From Saprospiraceae bacterium (GTDB lineage: Bacteria > Bacteroidota > Bacteroidia > Chitinophagales > Saprospiraceae), in NCBI GenBank assembly GCA_029212405.1, contig JARGNR010000039.1, positions 1 through 47,856 of the forward strand: a stretch of DNA of 47,856 nucleotides, read 5' to 3'. A program made the position numbers and the translations under genes. The notes under the pieces were generated by a model. The model was not told where the DNA came from and did no database searches. It saw nothing but the letters and a program-made list of their open reading frames with translations. Shown piece after piece: positions 8,972 through 18,301 of this stretch. Every line of letters starts with the position of its first letter. The stretch's first letter is position 1.

Positions 8972-11900
8972 TTACGTCAAACTAATTTTAATAGAAACAC
9001 GAGTACCTGAAGAGTGATCTTTTGCATCTTCTATAAATAATTGATAATCGTTCTTTTCCGTTTTATTCATTAGACTAAATCGTTCTCTTATTATTTTTAA
9101 ACCATATGATTTTTTCTTATTCACCTCTTTATCAATACTCTCTTTGGATGTAGACATTCCAACACCATTGTCTTCCACATGCACCCACCATGAATTCCCT
9201 TCCTTTTCAATGCTAATTTTAATACTCTTTTCATTTTTCTCAGATTGGCTCAACCCATGCCAAAATGCATTTTCAACAATGGGTTGAATGACAAAAGGAG
9301 GAATTTGTACCGACTTCCAATTTTCATTTTGTGAATAATCTGTGGTAAATGTAAACTCATCGTCAAATCGCAATTGCTCCAATTGTACAAATAATTCCGT
9401 CAGTTCAATTTCATCCAGCAGATTTATCAAAGCATGCTCACCATGGTGCAAAGTTGTACGCAATAGTTTAGCAAACTTAGTGATATATTTCAGCCCCTGT
9501 TCTTTTTTATCCACCATGAATAAATACCGGATGGAATTAAGACTATTGAATATAAAGTGAGGATTCATTTGTGATTTTAGAATCATGGTTTCTAGTTGGG
9601 CAAATCGTTTTTCGTACTCTAGGTCTTTGCGTTTACTCTGAATATAGTTATTCAACAAAGCACCAATAATCCCTAAAGCCATAGCAACTACAATCGTATA
9701 AAACCACCATGTATGATACCAAGCTGGATGAATCTCTATTTGTTTTGTAATAGGAATGGACCAATTTCCATTGGTTCTCACTCGTACATTAAATCTATAT
9801 CTCCCAGGTTGAATATTGGTGTAGCCCTTAGTTCTTCTCCCTTTGGCATCAATCCAATTTTTATCAATTCCTACTAATTGATATTGATAGGTTTCTTCCC
9901 ACGGATTATGATAATTGATCGATCCAAAACCAAACGTAAAGAAATTTTCATTGTGAGACAGTATAATATCTTGGTCAGAAAAAACAAAACTATCTAAAGG
10001 AGTTTCATACAATTTAAATTCTGTAAAAATCGGTTCAGGAGTGCGTTCCTCCGCGGAGAGCAAGCCTCTTTTTTGTATCGTGTACAATCCATTGGTATGG
10101 GAAACTAATAAATTTCCATTCTCATCCGAAGAACTGAAAGTAGTCATCTCAGAAATCCCAAATTCCTTTCCAAAATTACGCGCTTTATCGGTTTTTGTAT
10201 CGATAACAGACAACCCTGATCTTTCACAGACCCAAATCAAATCACCATCTACATTTAAATCCAGAATTTCTCCAGATTTCAACCCTTCCTCTTTTCCAAT
10301 GACATGAATAAGAGATGCTGTTTTTTTGTTCCAAACTAACACGCCATAAGAGTAATCAGCAATGTAAAAATTACCATTGGGAGCTTCCACAATATCAACA
10401 ATCGATTTCAACTCAATTCCATACTTTGATGCGATATCATCAGAAAGATAATTGGTCATTGTATTGTTGATTTTGTTGTAAATGGTCCATCCCATTTCTG
10501 TGCTTATCCATACATCTCCATCTGAATCTTCCATCATACTTCGGATATAATCTTGATATACTAATCTTGGATTACTATTCTGATTATAATGTACAACCTC
10601 TTTTCTCGAAACATCATATTTATAAATACCATCTCTCTGTCTTCCTGTCCATATGTCTCCACTCCCATCCACCAACAATGATTCGAATCGATAGGTATTA
10701 TCAATAACCAATGGATCAACCATCTCAAAATATCCGTTGGGGTGATATTTAAATAATTCATTTACGGTTGCAATTAATATTGTATCCCCGCCCAAATCAT
10801 ACATGTACTTTATAACGCTAATCTTTTCATTCCCTAAATACTGAGATTTCTTTGCGCCAGTGGTGCTGTGAATGGATGTTATTTCTCCTCTTCCCTGGAA
10901 GTAGTGTACATAGTTTTCGCTTGCCAATACAGATTCTTGAAAAACAGCTAAATGCTTGTTCTCCACATATTGTGATTCCGTACAAACTTTATGAATTCCT
11001 GTTCCTTTGTCAGCAGCAGAAATCATGTACAGACATCCCATTTGAGATTCAAAAAACCGAACATTCAGATAATATTTTGGTCCATATCCTTCCTTCTCTT
11101 TTAGTGTAGTCACTTTCAGCGTTTCCCTATCAATAAAAACCAAACCAGTATTTACTGATGCTAAGATTTTCTCAGAATCCAATTCGAATAATCCCACCCC
11201 ATTTTTGGTGAATTCGCCATCATTATAAAATAATACCGTATAGCTATTATCTTTTGGATCAAATCGGACAATTCCACCAAAATTGCTCAACCACAATATC
11301 CCTTCATCATCCATAATCATATCCCTATTCCATACTGATCGAAGTACATCGTCATTGAACGTTGATTCTGTCAACCCTTTAGGAATTTTAGACGTAAACA
11401 TAAAGTGTTCATACGCTTGAGTTCGTGTATTAAACTTTACCAATCCTCGAGTAGTGGACAACCAAAAAGTGTGCGGTTCAGAAGAATGTGGTACGACTTT
11501 TACTACTGTTTTTGGTCTTTCTCTTTTCAGAAACTCCTCACTATCTATTGAAAAATGTTCGAATTCTTTCTTCTCTTTCGTATATCTAGACAATCCACCT
11601 GAGAAATAAGAGACCCATATATACCCATCATTATCTTCGAAAATTCCCCACACTCGATTGGCTGCTATACTTTTAGGATTGTTGGGATCATGAGTAAACT
11701 CGCGAATTTTTTCCCCCTTAATCGTAAAAACATCAATCCCTTTACCTTCCATAGCCACCCAAATATGTTGATCACTATCAATAAAAAGATTTTCAATATT
11801 ATTACTCCGAATTGAGGAAGTATCCTTTTCTATGCTCCTAAAGCATTTTAGAGATGAGCCACTGTACCTACACAATCCTTTTTTTGATCCTATCCAAATA

Positions 11901-12073
11901 AATCCCAATGAATCCTCTACCATCGGATTGATTACTACCTGAAATCGAACACCCAAATCCGCATCGATTTGTTCGATTTTTTGAATAGCCGTAATGTTAT
12001 ATTGAGCTATTGACAATAGATACACACATATAAAGAAGGTAGTAAATAGCCATCTTGAGATGTGTGTATCCAT
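8972..12073 (-). CDS. Reg_prop/Y_Y_Y sensor histidine kinase, LytS-type catalytic core
   Basis: A 1033-residue sensor: signal peptide (1-23), a large periplasmic beta-propeller region built from two-component-regulator-propeller repeats (about 40-700; repeated blades such as GFIWIGSKKGLCRY and DVWISTEMGWTIYN), a Y_Y_Y domain (about 720-790; YQYQLVGIDKNW), one membrane helix near 797-818, then a His_kinase domain with phospho-acceptor His839 (MNPHFIFNSL) and a HATPase_c domain (VENAFWHGL, DNGVGM). In Bacteroidota such sensors often watch for carbohydrate or envelope signals. Unlike hybrid systems, the regulator here is a separate protein encoded immediately downstream. An upstream lipoprotein gene 32 bp away probably shares the transcript. 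The ligand is unknown. Confidence 0.95.
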   Translation of the reverse strand: MDTHISRWLFTTFFICVYLLSIAQYNITAIQKIEQIDADLGVRFQVVINPMVEDSLGFIWIGSKKGLCRYSGSSLKCFRSIEKDTSSIRSNNIENLFIDSDQHIWVAMEGKGIDVFTIKGEKIREFTHDPNNPKSIAANRVWGIFEDNDGYIWVSYFSGGLSRYTKEKKEFEHFSIDSEEFLKRERPKTVVKVVPHSSEPHTFWLSTTRGLVKFNTRTQAYEHFMFTSKIPKGLTESTFNDDVLRSVWNRDMIMDDEGILWLSNFGGIVRFDPKDNSYTVLFYNDGEFTKNGVGLFELDSEKILASVNTGLVFIDRETLKVTTLKEKEGYGPKYYLNVRFFESQMGCLYMISAADKGTGIHKVCTESQYVENKHLAVFQESVLASENYVHYFQGRGEITSIHSTTGAKKSQYLGNEKISVIKYMYDLGGDTILIATVNELFKYHPNGYFEMVDPLVIDNTYRFESLLVDGSGDIWTGRQRDGIYKYDVSRKEVVHYNQNSNPRLVYQDYIRSMMEDSDGDVWISTEMGWTIYNKINNTMTNYLSDDIASKYGIELKSIVDIVEAPNGNFYIADYSYGVLVWNKKTASLIHVIGKEEGLKSGEILDLNVDGDLIWVCERSGLSVIDTKTDKARNFGKEFGISEMTTFSSSDENGNLLVSHTNGLYTIQKRGLLSAEERTPEPIFTEFKLYETPLDSFVFSDQDIILSHNENFFTFGFGSINYHNPWEETYQYQLVGIDKNWIDAKGRRTKGYTNIQPGRYRFNVRVRTNGNWSIPITKQIEIHPAWYHTWWFYTIVVAMALGIIGALLNNYIQSKRKDLEYEKRFAQLETMILKSQMNPHFIFNSLNSIRYLFMVDKKEQGLKYITKFAKLLRTTLHHGEHALINLLDEIELTELFVQLEQLRFDDEFTFTTDYSQNENWKSVQIPPFVIQPIVENAFWHGLSQSEKNEKSIKISIEKEGNSWWVHVEDNGVGMSTSKESIDKEVNKKKSYGLKIIRERFSLMNKTEKNDYQLFIEDAKDHSSGTRVSIKISLT

Positions 12074-12105
12074 GTTTAAAATAATTTAGTTAAAAGGTAA
12101 AAGTA

Positions 12106-12882
12106 TTAAAAACTCCATGTCCCTTCATCTATCACCTGACTATTCTCAATAATTTGATAACTACCGCTTCCATCCGCACTCCAAAATATATTCTGAGATA
12201 CTTTACCTCCCGTTTTTATTGTCAATTCTCCAGAAAGATCTTCAAATGTCCGCATTCGATAGGATTCACTATCACTCTTATACTGATCGGTACCAAAATC
12301 TACAATCTTCGCTGTGCCTGCTTGTTGGAAAGAATAGGCAAACACAATATCCCCTCTCTGTTGATCACCTTCATCTTTATAGGCATATTGAATGTAATCA
12401 AATTGTTCGCAATTTTCATCTTGCTCCACATTGATGACTTCTCTGCCAGATAAACTCTCACTTCCATAATAATAGATTTGATACCCATTATTTGTAAGCA
12501 GATATACATATCTTTCTCCACCAGATGACCACTCATATCCAGTATCATTCGCATTAATTGTGATTCCGTCAACTTCTGCAGCTACTGCATTCTCAGGAGG
12601 GTATAGTCCCATGCTCAAAGATTCTCTCAATGAATTGCTTAATTGCAAAACCGTATTGATTAGAATCGTTTGTTCGTATTGTGCATAATTGTTCATATCT
12701 GCTAATGTGGCTGGAAGAGATAGTGCGTTTGATTCATTCAAACAGGGTCTATTGAGCTGATCATATTCCTCTTGTGAGATGTTTTCATTATTCGTGTCAG
12801 GTCCATCAGTAGAATCACCACATGCGATAAATGCAGTTATTAAAAATGAAAATAAAAGAACGTTCATAGATTTAAATTTCAT
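12106..12882 (-). CDS. Lipoprotein of unknown function, first gene of the sensor operon
   Basis: The 258-residue product starts with a lipoprotein signal whose lipobox ends IACG (Cys at about 21), followed by an acidic, Asn/Thr-rich tether (DSTDGPDTNNENIS). The rest is predicted beta-rich with several aromatic-Gly turns (YGSESLSGREVI, WSADGSGSYQI). I recognise no family. It lies 32 bp upstream of the Reg_prop kinase on the same strand, so it may be an accessory sensor or a target of the system. Codon use looks like that of its neighbours. An alternative start at the sixth codon (Met) would shorten the signal peptide but leave the mature protein unchanged. Confidence 0.85.
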   Translation of the reverse strand: MKFKSMNVLLFSFLITAFIACGDSTDGPDTNNENISQEEYDQLNRPCLNESNALSLPATLADMNNYAQYEQTILINTVLQLSNSLRESLSMGLYPPENAVAAEVDGITINANDTGYEWSSGGERYVYLLTNNGYQIYYYGSESLSGREVINVEQDENCEQFDYIQYAYKDEGDQQRGDIVFAYSFQQAGTAKIVDFGTDQYKSDSESYRMRTFEDLSGELTIKTGGKVSQNIFWSADGSGSYQIIENSQVIDEGTWSF

Positions 12883-12958
12883 GATTTTAATTGATTTTAT
12901 ATTTGTCTAAAATTTGAATACAATAGTAGTTCCTTTATGTTGTGAAATTTATGAGAAT

Positions 12959-12988
12959 GAATGATTGACTGTTTTGAAAGAATGATTG
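12959..12988 (-). promoter_or_regulatory. Candidate LytTR-type operator: 9-bp direct repeat with 12-bp spacing
   Basis: GAATGATTG occurs at 12959-12967 and again at 12980-12988, separated by 12 bp (21 bp centre to centre, two helical turns). This is the geometry known for LytTR-domain regulators such as AgrA. The site lies 77-106 bp upstream of the lipoprotein-kinase-regulator operon that encodes a LytTR protein. The bases do not match the AgrA-type consensus, so the assignment rests on geometry and location. Confidence 0.4.
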
Positions 12989-13145
12989 GACGATTAGAGC
13001 GAATCTATACATTGAACATTTGAATTGAAAAATCTGAATAATTTGGTATAAAAGATGTCTTTGAAAATATAAAACTGCTCATAACACAAGTGGAAGTAAA
13101 AATCTTATTCTACTTTTTATATATTAGGATATTAAACCAATTATT

Positions 13146-15119
13146 ATGATTCGATCAATTACATTTTTATGCTTCTTTATTCTACTACTTCTGAACTCAG
13201 CTCGTGCTCAAAACACAGAAAATTTGTTTTCTATTCCTGGGTTGAAATACATTATTGACACCCACGATGATATCGGAATTTTTAGTGACGGATCTTTATT
13301 TTACCAAGGAACAGTTGGTCAGGATACGGTCTATCACAACTTTGTAGCAAAAAAAATTGGCCCTCCTGTACTGCTTTACATCGATGGTTATAAGGTATAT
13401 AAAAAGAATTACTCTTCAAATCCTCCTCTGACATTGCTATATGATTTTGAAATGGAAGAAGGAGACTCATTATATATGGAAACTTACAATCAGGTATTTA
13501 TTTTAGAAGAAAAGAAAATCATTCAATTAGAAGATGGATTGGATCGGATTGAACAATTATTGTATGATGTGTCTAATCCTGATAAAAAACTATCTATCAT
13601 TGAAGGAATTGGGAATCGATTTTCAGCCATTCAAACCAACACAATTTTTACGAGTTCAAGTTTGCAATGTGTTACTTCAGATGCCAGTCATATTCTAATT
13701 AATGACGATTTCACACTAGAAGAATGTGAAGCTAGATCGTGCTTTCCACTGACTACTTTTTTTGTCGTAGAGGGTGAAGATGAAAATATCGACCTTACCC
13801 ATTTCACATTCAATTATGATTCGGTATCAATGACATTTGGAGATGGAGTATATTTTGATGAGTTGATTGAATCATACACCTTTCAAGAAACTGGATGTTA
13901 TAAAATTGAAATCGAAGCATATAATGAATGTGGCGAGACTTCCTATCATTCAGTGTATTACAAAAACTGCAATGACTCCCTTTGGGTCAAGAACAATGAT
14001 TTGAAACTAAATAAAATCCATTTCTTAGATGATAATATCGGCTTTGGCATCACTAGAGCGTCTGCTTTTAAAACACTGAATGGTGGCATCAGTTGGATCG
14101 AACTGGCCATTCCTGACACCCTTTCCAACTTTGATATTTATTCGATCCACTTCATTGATGAATTAAATGGAGTCATTCTGGCAGCGAATACAAAAGAAGT
14201 AATTTTTAAAACTGCCGACGGCGGATTGAATTGGGATCATATATTCACTGACAATAGGAATTTCTGTGAAGCCTATCTTACAAATGACAATATTATTTTT
14301 GCGATTGGGGAAGGAATAATTTCTCGATCAACTGACAATGGTTTATCATGGCTTGATTTAGACTTGCCTTTCGGGATTCATCATATTGAGTTTCATCTTA
14401 CATCCCAAAATGAATTAGCCGTCTCCTATCCTCAACCAACCAGTGATGGGTTAAAACCATTTTTATTTTTATCGGAAGACAATGGAGAGACATGGACTAC
14501 TACCCCATTAGATTTCATAGATTTTTTGTCTGATCTTCATTTTTTTGATACACAGACTGGAATTGTTTCTGGAAACAAGAATATATATAAAACAACAGAT
14601 GGAGGCGAGTCATGGATCACCCTATTCAATCCAAAAGAAAACGGGTATATCCAACATATTGAATTCACAGACGAAATGAATGGCGCTTTTGTCATTGAAG
14701 ATAAAATCTATTCCACGGAAAATGGCGGCATGTCTTGGCAAGTAGAATTCTGTAATAATACTGAAAACATTCGTGATATGGTACGAATCAATCAATCCTC
14801 ATTCAGTGCTCTTGACATCGGCTTTTATCAACGATCAGAACCAGCTGACTTTGATTGTATGACTTTCACTAAGACAAAAGATCTGATAGAAAATTCCTTA
14901 ATTGTTGCTCCCAACCCTGTTTTGAGTCAATTTTCAGTTTTAGGAACACTTGATAAATCGTTTTCCGTTGAAATTAGAGATATGAATGGGCAACTTCTTT
15001 GGCAAGAACGAAATCAATATCAAACTACTTTTGATATTTCAGAGTTACCTTCAGGAATATTTATTTTGTCTATTCGGATAGATGAGAAGAATCAATCATT
15101 CAAGTTAGTGAAACTCTAA
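13146..15119 (+). CDS. T9SS-exported protein with PKD-like and YCF48/BNR-type repeats
   Basis: A 657-residue protein: signal peptide (1-21, ending ARAQ), an N-terminal region without a recognised family (about 25-190), a PKD-like segment (about 195-275; TFGDG, YTFQETGCYKIEIEAYNECG), then YCF48/BNR-like blades with the S/T-x-D-G-G-x-x-W motif (TADGGLNWDHIF, STDNGLSWLDL, TTDGGESWITLF, STENGGMSWQVEF). It ends in a type A T9SS sorting domain (about 580-657; VAPNPVLSQFSV through GIFILSIR). It should be displayed on the surface or secreted through the type IX system. It is convergent with the next gene, with only 5 bp between stops and no terminator hairpin. Substrate unknown. Confidence 0.9.
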   Translation: MIRSITFLCFFILLLLNSARAQNTENLFSIPGLKYIIDTHDDIGIFSDGSLFYQGTVGQDTVYHNFVAKKIGPPVLLYIDGYKVYKKNYSSNPPLTLLYDFEMEEGDSLYMETYNQVFILEEKKIIQLEDGLDRIEQLLYDVSNPDKKLSIIEGIGNRFSAIQTNTIFTSSSLQCVTSDASHILINDDFTLEECEARSCFPLTTFFVVEGEDENIDLTHFTFNYDSVSMTFGDGVYFDELIESYTFQETGCYKIEIEAYNECGETSYHSVYYKNCNDSLWVKNNDLKLNKIHFLDDNIGFGITRASAFKTLNGGISWIELAIPDTLSNFDIYSIHFIDELNGVILAANTKEVIFKTADGGLNWDHIFTDNRNFCEAYLTNDNIIFAIGEGIISRSTDNGLSWLDLDLPFGIHHIEFHLTSQNELAVSYPQPTSDGLKPFLFLSEDNGETWTTTPLDFIDFLSDLHFFDTQTGIVSGNKNIYKTTDGGESWITLFNPKENGYIQHIEFTDEMNGAFVIEDKIYSTENGGMSWQVEFCNNTENIRDMVRINQSSFSALDIGFYQRSEPADFDCMTFTKTKDLIENSLIVAPNPVLSQFSVLGTLDKSFSVEIRDMNGQLLWQERNQYQTTFDISELPSGIFILSIRIDEKNQSFKLVKL

Positions 15120-15124
15120 TATTG

Positions 15125-15844
15125 TCATTCAGCTTTGATGATTTGTAGGTTCTTAATGTAAGCAGGATTTGATGTTTCAAAAATAACTTCATTTACATTT
15201 TCAATAGTTGCTGAGCAATTATCATTGACTTGATTTACATACAAATCAAAAATTAAGGTATATGGAAGGAAACTCGTTATCGTTCCACATTCCATATAAA
15301 ACTCACTTGAAATTCGAACAAAAGGAGAAAACAATTCAAGTGTTCCATAATTATAAAATGTTTGAAAGCTCTCTAAAAATTCAGTTTGTGTACCATAGTT
15401 TTCAAAAATACTGATATCAAATAGTTCCGAGGCATACAGTCCATTTCCGTAATTTGTAATAGTAGCAATCATCCCATATTCTTCCACTGTTCCACCAATC
15501 GTTAGTTCACCATTAATCGTGATATCAATGATAAATAACGACATATCAAATGCCAAAGTAGATGCGAACTCAAAAAATGCATAATCAAAGTCTAAGAGTG
15601 TTGTATTTCCCGTTATCTCCATTCTTCCAGGAAAGGACGATAGATTTATAGCAAAACAATTTTCAGTAATGTACACTGTATCATCAATAGAAAAAGTTGA
15701 CCCTGGATAATTATCCCAGTTATTTGGATCAGAAAACACTCCAGAATTTTGAAATGTGTACTGAGCAGCAAATAATTGCAATGTTATACACCCCAAGAGA
15801 AAACTCAAAACGCCCTTGATGATCGTTCTATTATTGATTATCAT
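15125..15844 (-). CDS. Secreted protein of unknown function at the end of the TonB-receptor/two-component operon
   Basis: A 239-residue product with a signal peptide (about 1-27, ending LFAAQ). The mature part is rich in Thr, Asn, Phe and Tyr, with repeated short beta-strand patterns (ITINGELTIGG, TITNYGNGLYASELFDI, FENYGTQTEF, FYNYGTLELF). That resembles a right-handed beta-helix or a repetitive beta-solenoid of modest size. It has no T9SS sorting domain and ends IIKAE, as if the C-terminal domain found in neighbouring exported proteins had been lost or never existed. It begins 31 bp after the LytTR regulator gene on the same strand, so it is probably in that operon. I do not recognise the family. 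Confidence 0.8.
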   Translation of the reverse strand: MIINNRTIIKGVLSFLLGCITLQLFAAQYTFQNSGVFSDPNNWDNYPGSTFSIDDTVYITENCFAINLSSFPGRMEITGNTTLLDFDYAFFEFASTLAFDMSLFIIDITINGELTIGGTVEEYGMIATITNYGNGLYASELFDISIFENYGTQTEFLESFQTFYNYGTLELFSPFVRISSEFYMECGTITSFLPYTLIFDLYVNQVNDNCSATIENVNEVIFETSNPAYIKNLQIIKAE

Positions 15845-15875
15845 ACCGCAGTAAAGATAAAGTAATTATCACGTC

Positions 15876-16625
15876 CTATCCCAACCAATCTTTAAAGATT
15901 TTAACTCGTTCTCTTGAAACCACTATTTCTACGTCTTCAGAACCGATTACCTTCACCTTCAATCGACTATTGCTGTACGACACAACATCTGAAATGAAAT
16001 CGATATTCACCATTTGACTCCGGTTGAGACGATGAAATTGAGAAGGGTCCATTTCATCAGAAATAGCTTCTAATGACTGGTCAATGGGATAGGATCTCCC
16101 ATCCTCTGTACAAATAAAAGTAATTTTTGAAGCACTGTAAATCATCGATACATCTGTCATCTTAATGCTCCTAAATCGATCACCAATTTTTACTTTTATT
16201 CGTTCACGATATGTATTTCGAGGGGATCGTAGCAATTTTGAAATTGCTTGTATGTCCAATGCTTTGGAATCAGAAAACATCGATTTAAATTTGTGAATAG
16301 CACTGCTTAGCTCCTCTTTATCGATTGGTTTCAATAAATAATCCACACTTTTTTGTTTGAATGCTCTTATGGCAAACTCATCGTATGCAGTAGTAAAAAT
16401 AATAGGTGTGGCAACTTTCACTTTTTGAAGTGTTTCAAATACGATACCATCATTCAAATGAATATCCATAAAGAATAAATCAGGCATCTCCTTTCCATCC
16501 AAAAATGCCTGTAACTCCTGATTCGATTTTAGAATTTGGGTTACATGTATACGTTCGTTATTAAGCATTTTTACAAGTCTTCTTGCTGCTACTCCTTCAT
16601 CTTCTATGACTACAGCTTCTATCAA
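15876..16625 (-). CDS. LytTR-family response regulator (second system)
   Basis: A 249-residue regulator with a receiver domain (about 1-120; Glu8-Asp9, phospho-acceptor Asp54 in FFMDIHLND, TTAYDEFAI, and the lysine of LLKPID) and a C-terminal LytTR domain (about 145-248; FHRLNRSQMVNIDFI). Its start overlaps the end of the kinase gene by 4 bp (ATGA), so the two are translationally coupled. Compared with the regulator at 8255-8968 the domain order is the same but the linker is longer and sequences differ clearly, so this is not a recent duplication. Confidence 0.95.
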   Translation of the reverse strand: MIEAVVIEDEGVAARRLVKMLNNERIHVTQILKSNQELQAFLDGKEMPDLFFMDIHLNDGIVFETLQKVKVATPIIFTTAYDEFAIRAFKQKSVDYLLKPIDKEELSSAIHKFKSMFSDSKALDIQAISKLLRSPRNTYRERIKVKIGDRFRSIKMTDVSMIYSASKITFICTEDGRSYPIDQSLEAISDEMDPSQFHRLNRSQMVNIDFISDVVSYSNSRLKVKVIGSEDVEIVVSRERVKIFKDWLG

Positions 16626-17644
16626 ATCAATGGAAGTTTAACGGTGAATTCATGGTCGGTAGCATCAATGACTATTTTACCTTCTTTTAACAGTGCATAT
16701 CGATCACTTATATTTTGTAAACCAAGACCTGCGGATGTTTCTATATTACTCCTTTTTTGAATATTATTCGAAACGATTAAAACATTCCCTTCTTCTTTTA
16801 TGCTAATTTTTAACGGCATAGCCTCACTAAATCCATTGTGTTTAATTGCATTTTCCAACAGTAATTGCAAACTTAAAGAAGGAATCTTTTTCTTCAATGA
16901 ATCGTACCCTATTTCCGTATTGATTTCAATGCAATTTTCAAACCTCATTTGTTGAAGATTTAAATATTTTTGAGCAAATTCTAACTCATCTTTGACCGAG
17001 CTGGTATTGTCATTTCTTTGTTCAAGAACGTATCTATAGATTTTAGAAAGTCCAGTCAAAAAATCTTGAGCCTTTTCTGTATCTTCATCAATGAGCCCAG
17101 ACAACACATTAAAACTATTAAATAAAAAATGAGGATCCACCTGATTTCTGAGTGCACTCAATTCCGACGCCATTTTTTCTTCTCTTAATAGTTGGCTGAC
17201 TTTTCTTTCCTTCTGTATTTCTTGAAAAAAACCTATGGCATGGATTGTTACCGAGACGATTATTGTGATTACCAATGCAATAATATAAAAGTCACGATTT
17301 TCCATGTTCCACAACACAGAATACGATAATCCTCTTATATACACCCACAATATTAAATTGAGAATCAGAAGGGTCAACATCGTCACAAAAATAGAGCCTA
17401 CCACCCCAAGCAGGGCCCTTCTTTTTGGATAAACTTCCCACGCAACATACTTGTTCAAGTAATCAAAAAAATATCCGTTGACCAAACTCAAAGGAACGCC
17501 ATAATAAACATTGTAGAGTAATGATTTTCCCAAATTATTTCCAGTGATACTTCCTGTATAATAAAATTGTAGTAATATCGTCACTAGACAAATGATTCCG
17601 ACAATAATCAGGGTAGGCTTCAGCTCTTTATAGAGGTTATTCAT
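16622..17644 (-). CDS. LytS/YehU-type sensor histidine kinase
   Basis: A 340-residue membrane kinase. Four hydrophobic segments occupy roughly 10-30, 40-62, 78-105 and 118-140, with no large periplasmic domain. The His_kinase domain follows with His172 (VDPHFLFNSFN), then a HATPase region (LLLENAIKHNGF, SAGLGLQNISDRY). Some conserved glycines of the ATP lid are present (GLGLQN), while the DNGxG block is replaced by VSNNIQKRS. It overlaps the TPR gene before it by 8 bp and the regulator after it by 4 bp, so expression is tightly coupled. A kinase without a periplasmic sensor may read membrane state, or a signal passed on by the co-encoded receptor or TPR protein. Confidence 0.93.
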   Translation of the reverse strand: MNNLYKELKPTLIIVGIICLVTILLQFYYTGSITGNNLGKSLLYNVYYGVPLSLVNGYFFDYLNKYVAWEVYPKRRALLGVVGSIFVTMLTLLILNLILWVYIRGLSYSVLWNMENRDFYIIALVITIIVSVTIHAIGFFQEIQKERKVSQLLREEKMASELSALRNQVDPHFLFNSFNVLSGLIDEDTEKAQDFLTGLSKIYRYVLEQRNDNTSSVKDELEFAQKYLNLQQMRFENCIEINTEIGYDSLKKKIPSLSLQLLLENAIKHNGFSEAMPLKISIKEEGNVLIVSNNIQKRSNIETSAGLGLQNISDRYALLKEGKIVIDATDHEFTVKLPLI

Positions 17645-18266
17645 TACAACTTTCGGCTACTTGTTTTGCTCTTTCAATTCCATAACTCGGTGCAAATGGC
17701 ACTTCTAATTTTTGATTCTCGAATTTAGGAATTATTTCTTTCATTTGGGCACAAAAAGGGGTCAGGTCACTACCAAAAAAACGAGCAGATCCCATTTCAT
17801 ATTCAATTTTATTGGCCCAAGCTCTTGGATTGTTAGGATCCAACTCCACTGCTTTAGCGTGCAATTGCATAATCATTGGAGAATATTTCATCCCAAATGT
17901 TCCCGGATCCATCGCTACATATCCTGTGTAGAGCAATCCTTCTAAGGTTGTAATTTCAGAGTTGTGCTCACTCCTCAAATGAGCCTCAGCAATCATCTCT
18001 TTTGCTTTGTCCAACATTTCATTTTTCTTGACCATGTCCTTTTCATTGAATTGAGAAGAAATCAAAACATTGGTCGCATGATAAATCGGAACCCAATTAT
18101 CCTTCTCTACTTGACCGATTCTTTCAAACATAGCCAAGGCTTCTGTATCTTTTCCCTCTTGCCAAAGTGTAAACGCTTTTTGCATGCCTGCTTCATATTG
18201 AGATTGTGATTTCACAATAGTGGCGGTCAATACTGCCAGTGCAAATACAAGAATAATTTTATTCAT
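17637..18266 (-). CDS. Secreted TPR-like protein between a TonB receptor and a LytS kinase
   Basis: The 209-residue product has a signal peptide (about 1-20, ending VKSQS) and is then predicted all-helical with TPR-like spacing (YEAGMQKAFTLWQEGKDTE, MFERIGQVEKDNWVPIY, HAKAVELDPNNPRAWANK). Two cysteines near the C-terminus (FCAQM and ESCNE) might form a disulfide in the periplasm. It starts 35 bp after the TonB-receptor gene and overlaps the kinase start by 8 bp. That position suggests a periplasmic link between the outer-membrane receptor and the inner-membrane kinase, but no partner can be shown from sequence alone. Confidence 0.85.
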   Translation of the reverse strand: MNKIILVFALAVLTATIVKSQSQYEAGMQKAFTLWQEGKDTEALAMFERIGQVEKDNWVPIYHATNVLISSQFNEKDMVKKNEMLDKAKEMIAEAHLRSEHNSEITTLEGLLYTGYVAMDPGTFGMKYSPMIMQLHAKAVELDPNNPRAWANKIEYEMGSARFFGSDLTPFCAQMKEIIPKFENQKLEVPFAPSYGIERAKQVAESCNE

Positions 18267-18301
18267 AATAGTAAATATTTAAATGGTTGAATGATTTTAT
18301 G

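Noticed and set aside
12154-12572. Reading frames on both strands within the lipoprotein gene
   Set aside because: They overlap a clear lipoprotein gene and show no family features.
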